From: Actinoplanes ianthinogenes
Lineage (GTDB): Bacteria; Actinomycetota; Actinomycetes; Mycobacteriales; Micromonosporaceae
Direction of reading: 5' to 3'
Assembly: GCF_018324205.1 (NCBI RefSeq)
Contig: NZ_AP023356.1
Span: 5,810,001 to 5,874,000, forward strand
Length of the DNA: 64,000 nucleotides
How positions within the stretch are numbered: the first letter of the stretch is position 1; every line of letters starts with the position of its first letter. The notes under the pieces are model-generated. The model was given only the letters and a program-made list of their open reading frames with translations, searched no databases and was not told where the DNA came from. Positions 26,757-34,067 of the stretch are shown here, in pieces. Position numbers and translations under genes: made by a program.

Positions 26757-27320
26757 GCGTCGGGCGTGTCCGTATCGTCCGGCGCGTTTGCGGTGCCGTC
26801 GGTCGCTATGGGCGGGTCGTAGGTGTCGGGCACGTCCGTATCGTCCGGCGTGTTCGCGGTGCCGTCGGTCGCTGTGGGCGGGTCGTAGGTGTCGGGCGTG
26901 TCCGCATGGTCCGGCGTGTTTGCGGTGCCGTCCCTCGCCAGGTCCGGGTCGTAGGTGTCGGGCGTGTCCGTATCGTCCGGCGTGTTCGCGGTGCCGTCCG
27001 TCGCCAGGTCCGGGTCGTAAGCGTCGGGCCTGTCCGTATCGTCCGGCCTGTTCGCGGTGCCGTCGGTCGCTATGGGCGGGTCGTAGGTGTCGGGCGTGTC
27101 CGTATCATCCGGCGTGTTCGCGGTGCCGCCGGTTGCTACGTCCGGGTGGTAGGTGTCGGGCGTGTCCGTATGGTCCGGCGCGTTTGCGGTGCCGTCCGTC
27201 GCCACGTCCGGGTCGTAAGCGTCGGGCCTGTCCGTATCGTCCGGCGTGTTCGCGGTGCCGTCCGTTGCTACGTGCGGGTCGTAGGCGTCGGGCGTGTCCG
27301 TATGGTCCGGCGCTTCTTTG
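26722..27320. repeat. 66-bp tandem repeat array, about nine units
   Basis: The landmark TCGTAG/TCGTAA recurs at 26751, 26817, 26883, 26949, 27015, 27081, 27147 (as TGGTAG), 27213 and 27279, always exactly 66 bases apart. Units differ by scattered substitutions without indels. On the minus strand one frame reads through all units as a 22-residue acidic repeat (core ATDGTANTPDDTDTP) with about nine in ten codons ending in G or C; several differences between units are synonymous in that frame. Plus-strand frames have poorer codon bias, and the transporter frame has a stop in most units. No start codon with a ribosome-binding site precedes it on the minus strand, so I do not call a gene. Confidence 0.9.
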
Positions 27321-27335
27321 CTGCCGAGGACGCTT

Positions 27336-27748
27336 CGGGTGCCGACCTGACTGGGGCAGAGCCTGCTGCTGGGCGGTCCTTCGGCCGCTGAGCGGGGCGA
27401 GAACTCGTGGCTCCGGGGGAGTCGGGCGAAGTTCAGGTGGGGCTCGGCGCTTCCGTGCCAGGTGCGGCGTGATCACGGCGGACCAGGGGATGTCCCGGCA
27501 AGCTCCCGAAGGGCCGGCGGGTCGATGCCCCGGCCAGGGCACGCGGGCCGCTGTTGGCAGCTCGCCATGCGGTAGCCCCAGCCGCCGGCGCTGGGCGGAT
27601 GCTCCGTTGAGCCGTAGGAGACCGGGCGGCTGTTGAGCTGGTCTGGGGCAGGCGACTGAGTGCGGCTCGCGGAGGTGTTGTGGAGGGCCTGTGAAGGGCC
27701 TTCTCCGGCGTTTCCGCCCCCGCCAGGATTGATCTTGGGAGGGGCGGG
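27336..27748. other. Intergenic region after the repeat array
   Basis: About 410 bp with no supportable gene on either strand; open frames are Arg/Pro-rich shadows. The final bases give the strong ribosome-binding sequence GGGAGGGGCGGG just before the next start. Confidence 0.5.
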
Positions 27749-28678
27749 ATGGGACGTCGTATCTGGTGGTTGGTTCTCGGGGCGATGCTGGCAGGGGTGG
27801 GGCTGGCGGATGTGGTCGGGGCCGGTGGGTGGTACCTGCTCGGCACCGGGGACGCCGTGAGCGAGGCGGAGCAGGCGGAATCCGAGTTCGCGCACGGGTG
27901 GTGCTCCACCGAAGGCGACGTTCTTCGTCTGGATCCCGCCGGCGGACTGACCGTTTCTGGTCTCTCCTCGACGCTGCGTGGTCAGATCGATCCACCACCG
28001 GTCCGCGGTGAGGACTCGGCCGGTGCGGGTGATCCGTCACCGGTCCGCGACGAGGACTCGGCCGGTGCGAGTGATCCGTCACCGGTCCGCGGCGGGGGCT
28101 CGGCCGGTGCGAGTGATCTGTTGCCGGTGGGCGGCGGGGGCACGGCCGCTGGGAGTGATTCGTTGCCGGTGGGTGGCGGGGGCTCGGCCGGTGCGAGTGA
28201 TTCGTTACCGGTCGGCGTAGGGCGCTCGGCCGGTGCGAGTGGTCTGTTGCCGGTGGGTGGCGGGGGCTCGGCCGGTGCGAGTGATTCGTTACCGGTCGGC
28301 GGCGGGGGCTCGGCCGGTGCGAGTGATTCGTTACCGGTCGGCGGCGCGGGCACGGCCGCTCCGCGCTCGACAGGGAACCGCGCCGACGCAGGACGCCCGT
28401 CGGTGGCCGCGAGGCGGGAATCGGCCGATGGGGCGGTGGTGGCCGCCGGTGGCTGGGAGCTCAGCTCGCTGGAGGCGGACGCCGCGCCGGAGCGGCGGGA
28501 GCGGATCGCGATCTGGATCGACGAGTTGGGCGGGCGCGATCCGGCCGGATTCGACCAGCTCCACTCGGGTGATGCGGAGCTGGTGCTCGACGCCTACCAG
28601 GAGTTCGGTGGCTGGAGTCTGGTGCTGACCCTGGAGCCGGCCGAGGAGGACCACCTGGTGTTTCGCCGCTGTCGCTGA
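27749..28678 (+). CDS. Membrane-anchored or exported protein with 14-residue tandem repeats
   Basis: 309 residues. An N-terminal hydrophobic segment (RRIWWLVLGAMLAGVGLADVV) is a signal peptide or anchor. Residues 80-200 hold about nine tandem 14-residue units (consensus like SLPVGGGGSAGASD), 42 bp each, Gly/Ser/Ala-rich and probably flexible. The C-terminal 90 residues (GGWELSSLEADAAPERRERIAIWIDELGG...VLTLEPAEEDHLVFRRCR) look globular. The family is not recognised. Start ATG 27749 follows GGGAGGGGCGGG. Its stop lies seven bases from the end of the convergent pncA gene. The repeats may vary in number between strains; role unknown, possibly a cell-surface stalk. Confidence 0.75.
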   Translation: MGRRIWWLVLGAMLAGVGLADVVGAGGWYLLGTGDAVSEAEQAESEFAHGWCSTEGDVLRLDPAGGLTVSGLSSTLRGQIDPPPVRGEDSAGAGDPSPVRDEDSAGASDPSPVRGGGSAGASDLLPVGGGGTAAGSDSLPVGGGGSAGASDSLPVGVGRSAGASGLLPVGGGGSAGASDSLPVGGGGSAGASDSLPVGGAGTAAPRSTGNRADAGRPSVAARRESADGAVVAAGGWELSSLEADAAPERRERIAIWIDELGGRDPAGFDQLHSGDAELVLDAYQEFGGWSLVLTLEPAEEDHLVFRRCR

Positions 28679-28685
28679 GCGGCGG

Positions 28686-29267
28686 TCAGGCGGGGGCGAC
28701 GATCGGGGCGCCGGTGGTGGCGACGGCGGCGGCGCGGAACTGGTCGAGGGCCGCGTCCGTCGTCGTCTTGGCCACGCCGGCGGTCAGTTCCAGGAGCACG
28801 GTCGTGGCGAAGCCCGCGGTGGCGGCGTCGAGGGCGGTCGCGCGTACGCAATGGTCCGTCGCGATGCCCACGACCTCGACGTCGGTGACTCCCTTGGCCC
28901 GCAGCCACCCGGCGAGATCCTCGCCGGCCTCGGTGTGCCCCTCGAAGCCGGAATACGCCGCCTGGTGCGCGCCCTTGTGGAAGATCGCCTCGATCCGGTC
29001 GGTGACCAGCTCCGGGTGGAAGTCGGCGCCGGACGAGCCGGCCACGCAGTGCGCCGGCCACGAGTCGACGTAGTCCGGGTGCGCGCTGAAGTGCGCGCCC
29101 GGGTCGACGTGGTAGTCCTTCGTGGCGACCACGTGGTCCCACCGCTCGCCGGCCTTGTCGAGCACCAGCGAGATGCCCTTGGCGACGGCGGCGCCACCGG
29201 TGACCGGCAGCGAGCCGCCCTCGCAGAAGTCGTTCTGCACGTCGACGATGATCAGCGCGCGTGACAT
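28686..29267 (-). CDS. pncA: Nicotinamidase
   Basis: Hydrolyses nicotinamide to nicotinate and ammonia in NAD salvage. 193 residues of the isochorismatase-like fold. Catalytic triad residues are visible: Asp in LIIVDVQNDF, Lys in AIFHKGAH and Cys in GIATDHCVRATALDA. The metal site is in KDYHVDPGAHFSAHPDYVDSWPAHCV. It lies nine bases downstream of pncB on the same strand, so the two consecutive salvage steps form an operon. Pairing with pncB makes the amidase call firm rather than a generic isochorismatase. Confidence 0.95.
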   Translation of the reverse strand: MSRALIIVDVQNDFCEGGSLPVTGGAAVAKGISLVLDKAGERWDHVVATKDYHVDPGAHFSAHPDYVDSWPAHCVAGSSGADFHPELVTDRIEAIFHKGAHQAAYSGFEGHTEAGEDLAGWLRAKGVTDVEVVGIATDHCVRATALDAATAGFATTVLLELTAGVAKTTTDAALDQFRAAAVATTGAPIVAPA

Positions 29268-29276
29268 GGCGGCCCC

Positions 29277-30563
29277 CTAGACGGTGGGAATGATGATGAC
29301 CGGGATGGCCGGGTCGCCCGCGGAGAGCTTGAGGCCCTCCCACGGGATGGAGATCAGGCACTGCCGCAGGTGGTCCCGGGACTCGCTCAGGCCGGGCCGG
29401 GGCTGCGGCTCGCCGGCGGCGATGTAGGTGCGCTGCAACAGCCGGTCGTTGGCCTGGTGGTCGGGCACCCCCTGGGAGACGATGATCTCCTCGATGGCGG
29501 TGCCGGTGGGCTTGTGCCGGCGCACGGCGGTCTTGCGGCCGCCGACGGTCGCCTTGTTCTCCGAGCGCTTGACGACCGGGCGGCCGGCCACCTCGACCAG
29601 CTTGTAGACCAGGCCGGCGGTGGGCGCTCCGGAACCGGTGACCACGGCGGTGCCGGCGCCGTACATGTCGACCGGCTCGGCGGCGAGGGTGGCGATCGAG
29701 TACTCGTCCATGTCACCCGAAACGATGATCTTCGTCTCGGTGGCGCCGAGCGAGTCGAGCAGCTCCCGGGACTGCTGGGCGAGCACCGACAGGTCGCCGG
29801 AGTCGATCCGGACCGCGCGCAGGTCGGGGCCGGCCACCGCGATCGCGTTCCGGATGCCCTGGGTGATGTCGTACGTGTCGACGAGCAGCGTGGTGTTCTT
29901 GCCGAGGGCCGCCACCTGGGAGCCGAACGCGGCCGGCTCGTCGTCGTGCAGCAGCGTGAACGCGTGCGCCGAGGTGCCGGTGGTCGGGATGCCGTAGGCG
30001 CGGCCGGCCGCCAGGTTGGAGGTGGAGGCGAAACCGGCCAGGTAGGCGGCCCGGGCGGCGGCGACCGCGGCGTGCTCGTGGGTGCGCCGGGAGCCCATCT
30101 CGATGATCGGCCGGCCGCGGGCGGCGGTGACCATCCGGGCGGCGGCGGCCGCGATCGCGCAGTCGTGGTTGAGCACCGAGAGGATCAGGGTCTCCAGCAC
30201 CACGCACTCGGCGAACTTGCCGGAGACGGTGAGGATCGGCGAGCCCGGGAAGAACAGCTCGCCCTCCGCGTACCCCTCGATCTCGCCGGTGAACTGATAG
30301 CCGGCCAGCCATGTCGCGGTCGGCTCGTCGACCACGCCGGAGGACCGCAGGAAGTCGATCTCGGCCGGGTCGAACCGGAAGCCGGCGATCAGGTCGATCA
30401 GCCGGTCGGTGCCGGCGACCACGCCGTAACGCCGGCCGGTGGGCAGCCGGCGGGCGAAGACCTCGAAGACGCACTGCCGATCCGCGGTGCCGTCCTTGAG
30501 CGCGGCACTGATCATGGTCAGCTCGTAGTGGTCGGTCAGCAGAGCCGGCCCGGTCGTATTCAC
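29277..30563 (-). CDS. pncB: Nicotinate phosphoribosyltransferase
   Basis: Converts nicotinate plus PRPP (ATP-assisted) to nicotinate mononucleotide. 428 residues; conserved LLTDHYELTM at the start, IIEMGSRRTHEHAAVAAARAAYLAGF, the phospho-histidine region GTSAHAFTLLHDDEPAAF, LLVDTYD, RIDSGDL, and IIVSGDMDEYSIA. It heads the pncB-pncA operon and is divergent from clpS, the same arrangement as Rv1330c/Rv1331 in M. tuberculosis. The 97-bp region between pncB and clpS must hold both promoters. Confidence 0.96.
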   Translation of the reverse strand: MNTTGPALLTDHYELTMISAALKDGTADRQCVFEVFARRLPTGRRYGVVAGTDRLIDLIAGFRFDPAEIDFLRSSGVVDEPTATWLAGYQFTGEIEGYAEGELFFPGSPILTVSGKFAECVVLETLILSVLNHDCAIAAAAARMVTAARGRPIIEMGSRRTHEHAAVAAARAAYLAGFASTSNLAAGRAYGIPTTGTSAHAFTLLHDDEPAAFGSQVAALGKNTTLLVDTYDITQGIRNAIAVAGPDLRAVRIDSGDLSVLAQQSRELLDSLGATETKIIVSGDMDEYSIATLAAEPVDMYGAGTAVVTGSGAPTAGLVYKLVEVAGRPVVKRSENKATVGGRKTAVRRHKPTGTAIEEIIVSQGVPDHQANDRLLQRTYIAAGEPQPRPGLSESRDHLRQCLISIPWEGLKLSAGDPAIPVIIIPTV

Positions 30564-30660
30564 GCGACCTACCCTAATGCGTGCTTCGGCAACACGCCGC
30601 GACCTGCCGTTCGGTGCTCCGGTTCACAGGTACGGCCGAACCGGTGGCACCATGGGGGGC

Positions 30661-30951
30661 ATGGCGTTGCCTCAGGTTGCTCCCGTCGAGACGCCGGAGA
30701 TCGAGGAAGTACCGGCCGAGGATCGACCTTGGGTGACCATCGTCTGGGACGATCCGGTCAACCTGATGTCGTACGTGACCTGGGTCTTCCAGAAGCTCTT
30801 CGGATTCAGCAAGGAAAAGGCCGAAAGGCTGATGATGGACGTGCACACCAAGGGCAAGGCGGTGGTCTCCACCGGCGCCCGGGAGCGCATGGAGATGGAC
30901 GCCAACCAACTGCACGGATACGGTCTCTGGGCAACTGTGGACCGAGCCTGA
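30661..30951 (+). CDS. clpS: ATP-dependent Clp protease adaptor ClpS
   Basis: Delivers N-degron substrates to the ClpC/ClpP protease. 96 residues; the conserved core WVTIVWDDPVNLMSYVTWVFQKLFGFSKEKAERLMMDVHTKGKAVV includes the DDPVN and hydrophobic N-end-rule pocket elements. ATG 30661 chosen; an in-frame ATG at 30652 gives three more residues and has a similar context. Co-directional with the DUF2017 gene and the mec-cysO-cysM genes. Confidence 0.95.
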   Translation: MALPQVAPVETPEIEEVPAEDRPWVTIVWDDPVNLMSYVTWVFQKLFGFSKEKAERLMMDVHTKGKAVVSTGARERMEMDANQLHGYGLWATVDRA

Positions 30952-30971
30952 CAAAGCGGGTGGGGAAGAGC

Positions 30972-31472
30972 ATGTTCCGACGCAGCGGCGGTCAGTGTGT
31001 GGCCACGTTCGCCTATGACGAGGTGCGCGTCCTGCGGAAGGTGGCCGCCGAGGTGGTGGGCCTGCTGACCGACGGGATGGATCACACCGACCCGGTGGTC
31101 GGCCGCCTCTTCCCGGACATCTATCCGGACCGGCCGGAGGACTCGACCGAGTTCCGGCTGTACACCGAGGGCGACCTGAAGACCGCGAAGATCGACCAGG
31201 CCGGCGCGATCCTGGCCGCGCTGCCCGACGAGGGCGAGGGCGAGGTGCGCCTGGACGGCGAGGCCGCCGAGGCCTGGCTGCGGGCGATCAACGACGCCCG
31301 GCTGGCGATGGGCACCCGCCTGGACATCCAGGCGGACACCGACCTGGCCGAGGAGCTGGACGAGGCGGTGCTGGAGGATCCCGGTTCCAGCCGGGTGTTC
31401 CAGCTCTCCGTCTACGCCTACCTCGGATATCTCCAGGAGTCGCTGCTCAACGCGCTGCCGGAGATCAAGTAG
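30972..31472 (+). CDS. DUF2017 family protein
   Basis: 166 residues, starting at ATG 30972 after GGGGAAGAG, 20 bases downstream of clpS. The sequence (MFRRSGGQCVATFAYDEVRVLRKVAAEVVGLL...LSVYAYLGYLQESLLNAL) fits the actinobacterial DUF2017 family that regularly follows clpS (Rv1332 in M. tuberculosis). It is soluble and acidic with a helical C-terminus. The constant pairing suggests a link to ClpS-dependent proteolysis, but no activity is established. Confidence 0.88.
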   Translation: MFRRSGGQCVATFAYDEVRVLRKVAAEVVGLLTDGMDHTDPVVGRLFPDIYPDRPEDSTEFRLYTEGDLKTAKIDQAGAILAALPDEGEGEVRLDGEAAEAWLRAINDARLAMGTRLDIQADTDLAEELDEAVLEDPGSSRVFQLSVYAYLGYLQESLLNALPEIK

Positions 31473-31534
31473 CGACGCCGAGTGTGTGCCTCGCCACGCG
31501 CGGGGTGGCGAAATACTTCGGTAATGTGAACGCC

Positions 31535-31957
31535 GTGCTGACCATCGACAGTTCGATCGTGCGTGCGATCGTCGCCCACGCCCGCCGGGACCACCCGGAC
31601 GAGGCCTGCGGTGTGGTTGCCGGGCCGATCGGCAGTGACGTGCCGACCCGGCACATCCCGATGGACAACGCCGCCCGGTCGATGACGTTCTACGAGTTCG
31701 ACTCGATGGAGCACCTGCGGGTCTGGCGCGAGATGGACGACAACGACGAGGAGCCGGTGGTCATCTACCACTCGCACACCGCCACGGAGGCGTACCCGTC
31801 TCGGACGGACATCTCCTTCGCCGGTGAGCCGGGCGCGCACTACCTGCTCGTCTCGACCCGTGAGCCCGATGCGGAGGAGATCCGCTCGTTCCGTATCGTG
31901 GACGGTGTGGTGACCGAAGAAGAGGTCAACATCGTGGATGCGACGGTGAAGTCGTGA
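31535..31957 (+). CDS. mec: JAMM/MPN metalloprotease Mec (CysO-cysteine hydrolase)
   Basis: Zinc isopeptidase-like enzyme that releases cysteine from the CysO thiocarboxylate-cysteine adduct. 140 residues. JAMM residues: Glu in DEACGVVAGP and the H-S-H-x7-S-x2-D motif in YHSHTATEAYPSRTD. GTG 31535 (VLTIDSSIV) matches the start of homologs; earlier in-frame starts would add a non-conserved tail. Its stop is overlapped (GTGA) by a 25-codon ORF that leads to cysO. Because this CysO carries residues beyond Gly-Gly, the enzyme may also trim the carrier precursor; that second role is inference. Confidence 0.93.
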   Translation: MLTIDSSIVRAIVAHARRDHPDEACGVVAGPIGSDVPTRHIPMDNAARSMTFYEFDSMEHLRVWREMDDNDEEPVVIYHSHTATEAYPSRTDISFAGEPGAHYLLVSTREPDAEEIRSFRIVDGVVTEEEVNIVDATVKS

Positions 31958-32031
31958 AGGTGAGTGTCGTGCAGTCGTACATGTTCGGGCAGAGCCCGGT
32001 GTCGGTCGTCTACGAGTGTCGCTGCCGTTAA
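31954..32031 (+). CDS. 25-codon ORF ending Cys-Arg-Cys-Arg; candidate cysteine-sensing leader peptide
   Basis: GTG at 31954 overlaps the mec stop as GTGA, a typical coupled start, and the frame runs to TAA at 32029. The peptide ends YECRCR; its last four codons before the stop are TGT CGC TGC CGT. It lies 56 bases upstream of cysO. Short peptides with terminal cysteines are known in actinobacteria as attenuator leaders of cysteine-metabolism genes, where ribosome stalling at Cys codons controls downstream translation. I see no strong terminator hairpin between it and cysO, so translational rather than transcriptional control would fit. It could also be a chance ORF. Confidence 0.5.
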   Translation: MKVSVVQSYMFGQSPVSVVYECRCR

Positions 32032-32087
32032 TCGCGCGACCTGATCGACCCTGCCCGTAACTTCCGACTTGAGGAGCATGACCAATC

Positions 32088-32402
32088 ATGGCTATCGAAG
32101 TTCGCGTCCCCACCATCCTGCGCAGCTACACCGGCGGCTCGAAGGTCGTCGAGGGCGCCGGTGACACCCTCACCGCCCTGATCGACGACCTGGACGCCAA
32201 GCACAACGGCATCAAGGGCCGGCTGATCACCCCCGAGGGTGGCCTGCACCGCTTCGTCAACATCTACGTCAACGACGAGGACGTCCGCTTCCTCGGCGCG
32301 CTCGACGCGAAGCTGAACGACGGTGACTCGATCACCATCCTCCCGGCCGTGGCCGGTGGCGCGCTGGGTTTCGCGGCGGCCGCCGCCCTCCTGGGCAAGT
32401 GA
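32088..32402 (+). CDS. cysO: CysO-type sulfur carrier (MoaD/ThiS family) with C-terminal extension
   Basis: Ubiquitin-like sulfur carrier; as a thiocarboxylate it donates sulfide to O-phosphoserine on CysM. 104 residues: IEVRVPTILRSYTGG, RLITPEGGLHRFVNIYVNDEDVR, and DGDSITILPAVAGG. M. tuberculosis CysO ends at this Gly-Gly; here 12 more residues follow (ALGFAAAAALLGK minus its first shared position, ending LLGK). A free C-terminal Gly-Gly is needed for activation, so the tail must be removed, probably by the adjacent JAMM protease, as described for QbsE/QbsD. Start ATG 32088 follows TTGAGGAG. Between mec and cysM. Confidence 0.92.
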   Translation: MAIEVRVPTILRSYTGGSKVVEGAGDTLTALIDDLDAKHNGIKGRLITPEGGLHRFVNIYVNDEDVRFLGALDAKLNDGDSITILPAVAGGALGFAAAAALLGK

Positions 32403-32418
32403 CCGAGGACCGGTAATC

Positions 32419-33384
32419 ATGGCTCGTTACGAGAGCCTGCTGGACGCGTGCGGGGGCACGCCGCTCGTCGGCCTGCCCCGCCTCTCCCCGGTGGTGCCCG
32501 AGGGGGCGCCACCGGTGCGGCTCTGGGCCAAGCTGGAGGACCGCAACCCGACCGGCAGCATCAAGGACCGTGCCGCGCTCTTCATGGTGCGCGAGGCCGA
32601 GGAGTCCGGGCATCTCCGCCCGGGCGACACCATCCTGGAGCCGACCAGCGGCAACACCGGCATCGCCCTGGCCATGGTGGCCAAGCTGCGGGGTTACCGG
32701 CTGGTCTGCGTGATGCCGGAGAACGTGTCGGCCGAGCGCGTCCAGCTCCTGCGGATGTACGGCGCTGAGATCATCTTCTCGCCGGCCGCCGGCGGGTCGA
32801 ACCAGGCGGTCGCGACCGCCAAGCAGATCGCCGCCGAGCACCCCGACTGGAAGATGCTGTATCAGTACGGCAACCCGGCGAACGCCCGCGCGCACTTCGA
32901 GACCACCGGTCCGGAGCTGCTGCACGACCTGCCCACGATCACGCACTTCGTGGCCGGCCTGGGCACCACCGGCACCCTGATGGGCACCGGCCGGTTCCTC
33001 AAGGAGAAGGTCGAGGGCATCCAGATCATCGCCGCCGAGCCGCGGTACGGCGAACTGGTCTACGGCCTGCGCAACATCGACGAGGGCTACGTCCCGGAGC
33101 TGTACGACGCCAGCGTGCTGGATCGCCGGTTCTCGGTGGGCACCCGGGACGCGGTGCTGCGGACCCGCCAGCTCGTCGAGGTCGAGGGGATCTTCGCGGG
33201 CTTCTCCAGCGGGGCGATCCTGCACGCCGCCCTCGCGGTGGCGCACGAGGCGGTCAAGAACGGCAAGCGTGCCGACGTCGCCTTCGTGATCGCCGACGGC
33301 GGGTGGAAATACCTGTCGACGGGGGCGTACGGCGGCACGCTCAACGACGCCGAGGAAGCCCTCGAGGGCCAGCTGTGGGCCTGA
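32419..33384 (+). CDS. cysM: CysO-dependent O-phosphoserine sulfhydrylase (cysteine synthase)
   Basis: PLP enzyme that joins CysO-thiocarboxylate sulfur to O-phosphoserine, giving CysO-cysteine for Mec to cleave. 321 residues; PLP lysine in NPTGSIKDRA, phosphate-binding EPTSGNTGIALAMV and GLGTTGTLMGTG. ATG 32419 with GAGGA upstream, 16 bases after cysO. Gene order mec-cysO-cysM is the same as Rv1334-Rv1336, which supports the O-phosphoserine route over a generic cysteine synthase. Confidence 0.95.
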   Translation: MARYESLLDACGGTPLVGLPRLSPVVPEGAPPVRLWAKLEDRNPTGSIKDRAALFMVREAEESGHLRPGDTILEPTSGNTGIALAMVAKLRGYRLVCVMPENVSAERVQLLRMYGAEIIFSPAAGGSNQAVATAKQIAAEHPDWKMLYQYGNPANARAHFETTGPELLHDLPTITHFVAGLGTTGTLMGTGRFLKEKVEGIQIIAAEPRYGELVYGLRNIDEGYVPELYDASVLDRRFSVGTRDAVLRTRQLVEVEGIFAGFSSGAILHAALAVAHEAVKNGKRADVAFVIADGGWKYLSTGAYGGTLNDAEEALEGQLWA

Positions 33385-33392
33385 CGGCCCAC
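33375..33392. terminator. Short hairpin between convergent cysM and membrane-protein genes
   Basis: GTGGGCC (33375-33381) and GGCCCAC (33386-33392) pair around TGAC, placing the cysM stop in the loop. It could serve both converging transcripts; there is no T-run. Confidence 0.5.
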
Positions 33393-33779
33393 CTAGTAGG
33401 CCACCGCGAGCAGCAGCGCTCCCAGCATCGGGGGCGCTGCTGCCAGCAACAGGATCCATGGCAGGGTGCGCTGGTGGACGGAGAGGAACGCGCCGACCGC
33501 CAGCCCCACGCTGAACATGGTCAGCATCGCCAGCGCCGGCAGGTACCAGCCGGGCGCCCCGCGAAGGACGGCCACCAGTGCGTACAGCCCGACCCCGACA
33601 CCGGTGAGGCCCAGCATCGCCGAATACCCCGCCATCGCCAGCACCCGGGCGGACTCGGGTGCTTCGTCGTCCTCGGCCGGGAATCGGAAAATCGGCGGTT
33701 CCGGATCCCAGGACGGTTCGAACGGGACGATTTCGGGTAACGCGGTGCGGGAGATGCGGGCCGGCTCGACCGCGGTCAC
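33393..33779 (-). CDS. Small integral membrane protein, three predicted helices
   Basis: 128 residues. A charged, Pro-rich N-terminal 45 residues (EPSWDPEPPIFRFPAEDDEAPE) probably faces the cytosol, followed by hydrophobic helices around VLAMAGYSAMLGLTGVGVGLYALVAVL, YLPALAMLTMFSVGLAVGAFL and LPWILLLAAAPPMLGALLLAVAY. No recognised family. It sits where M. tuberculosis has a rhomboid protease gene and murI, but lacks rhomboid motifs and is on the opposite strand, so it is not a counterpart. Confidence 0.75.
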   Translation of the reverse strand: MTAVEPARISRTALPEIVPFEPSWDPEPPIFRFPAEDDEAPESARVLAMAGYSAMLGLTGVGVGLYALVAVLRGAPGWYLPALAMLTMFSVGLAVGAFLSVHQRTLPWILLLAAAPPMLGALLLAVAY

Positions 33780-33868
33780 GTCGCCTCCATCAGATCGCTT
33801 TCACGTGCTCACTGAGAGCAACGCAAAGGGCTTACCGGACGTGACGGTGGAAATGGTGACGACCGAGG

Positions 33869-33912
33869 TCACAGGGTCTGTGATGTGCGTTGTCGATTTA
33901 GCGACAAATCGA
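33869..33912. promoter_or_regulatory. Cluster of operator-like palindromes upstream of the Rv1339-like gene
   Basis: TCACAG-GGT-CTGTGA (33869-33883) is a perfect palindrome, followed by two overlapping ones: TTGTCG/CGACAA (33890-33907) and TCGATTT/AAATCGA (33893-33912). They lie about 160-200 bases before ATG 34068, in an AT-richer stretch. The first has the half-sites of a CRP-type site in inverted order, so a cAMP-receptor call is not justified. Confidence 0.4.
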
Positions 33913-34067
33913 TCAGTTGTTAACGTCAGGCAGTGGTCACGGCGTACGCTTCGCTCCGTGATTGACTGGTCTGACAAGTCCAGCGCGGACCGGTCGGGCG
34001 GGGCGTGGACGACCCAGATGGGGTCGACTCAGAAGTGGCCGACCCAGTGTGAGTCAGAGGGACCCGC

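Noticed and set aside
26213..27205. Minus-strand 330-codon frame through the 66-bp array
   Set aside because: Not called as a gene: its only starts lie inside the array without ribosome-binding site, and its second half is simply antisense to the MFS transporter. Kept as a finding because the codon bias is striking.
26722..27320. CRISPR array
   Set aside because: Units are contiguous near-identical 66-mers without unique spacers, and no cas genes are present.
26906..27391. Plus-strand Arg/Val-rich frame through the same array
   Set aside because: Poor third-position bias and no start context; typical GC-rich shadow.
33869..33883. CRP-type cAMP-receptor site before the Rv1339-like gene
   Set aside because: The palindrome is TCACA...TGTGA with a 3-base spacer, the reverse half-site order of a CRP site with its 6-base spacer.
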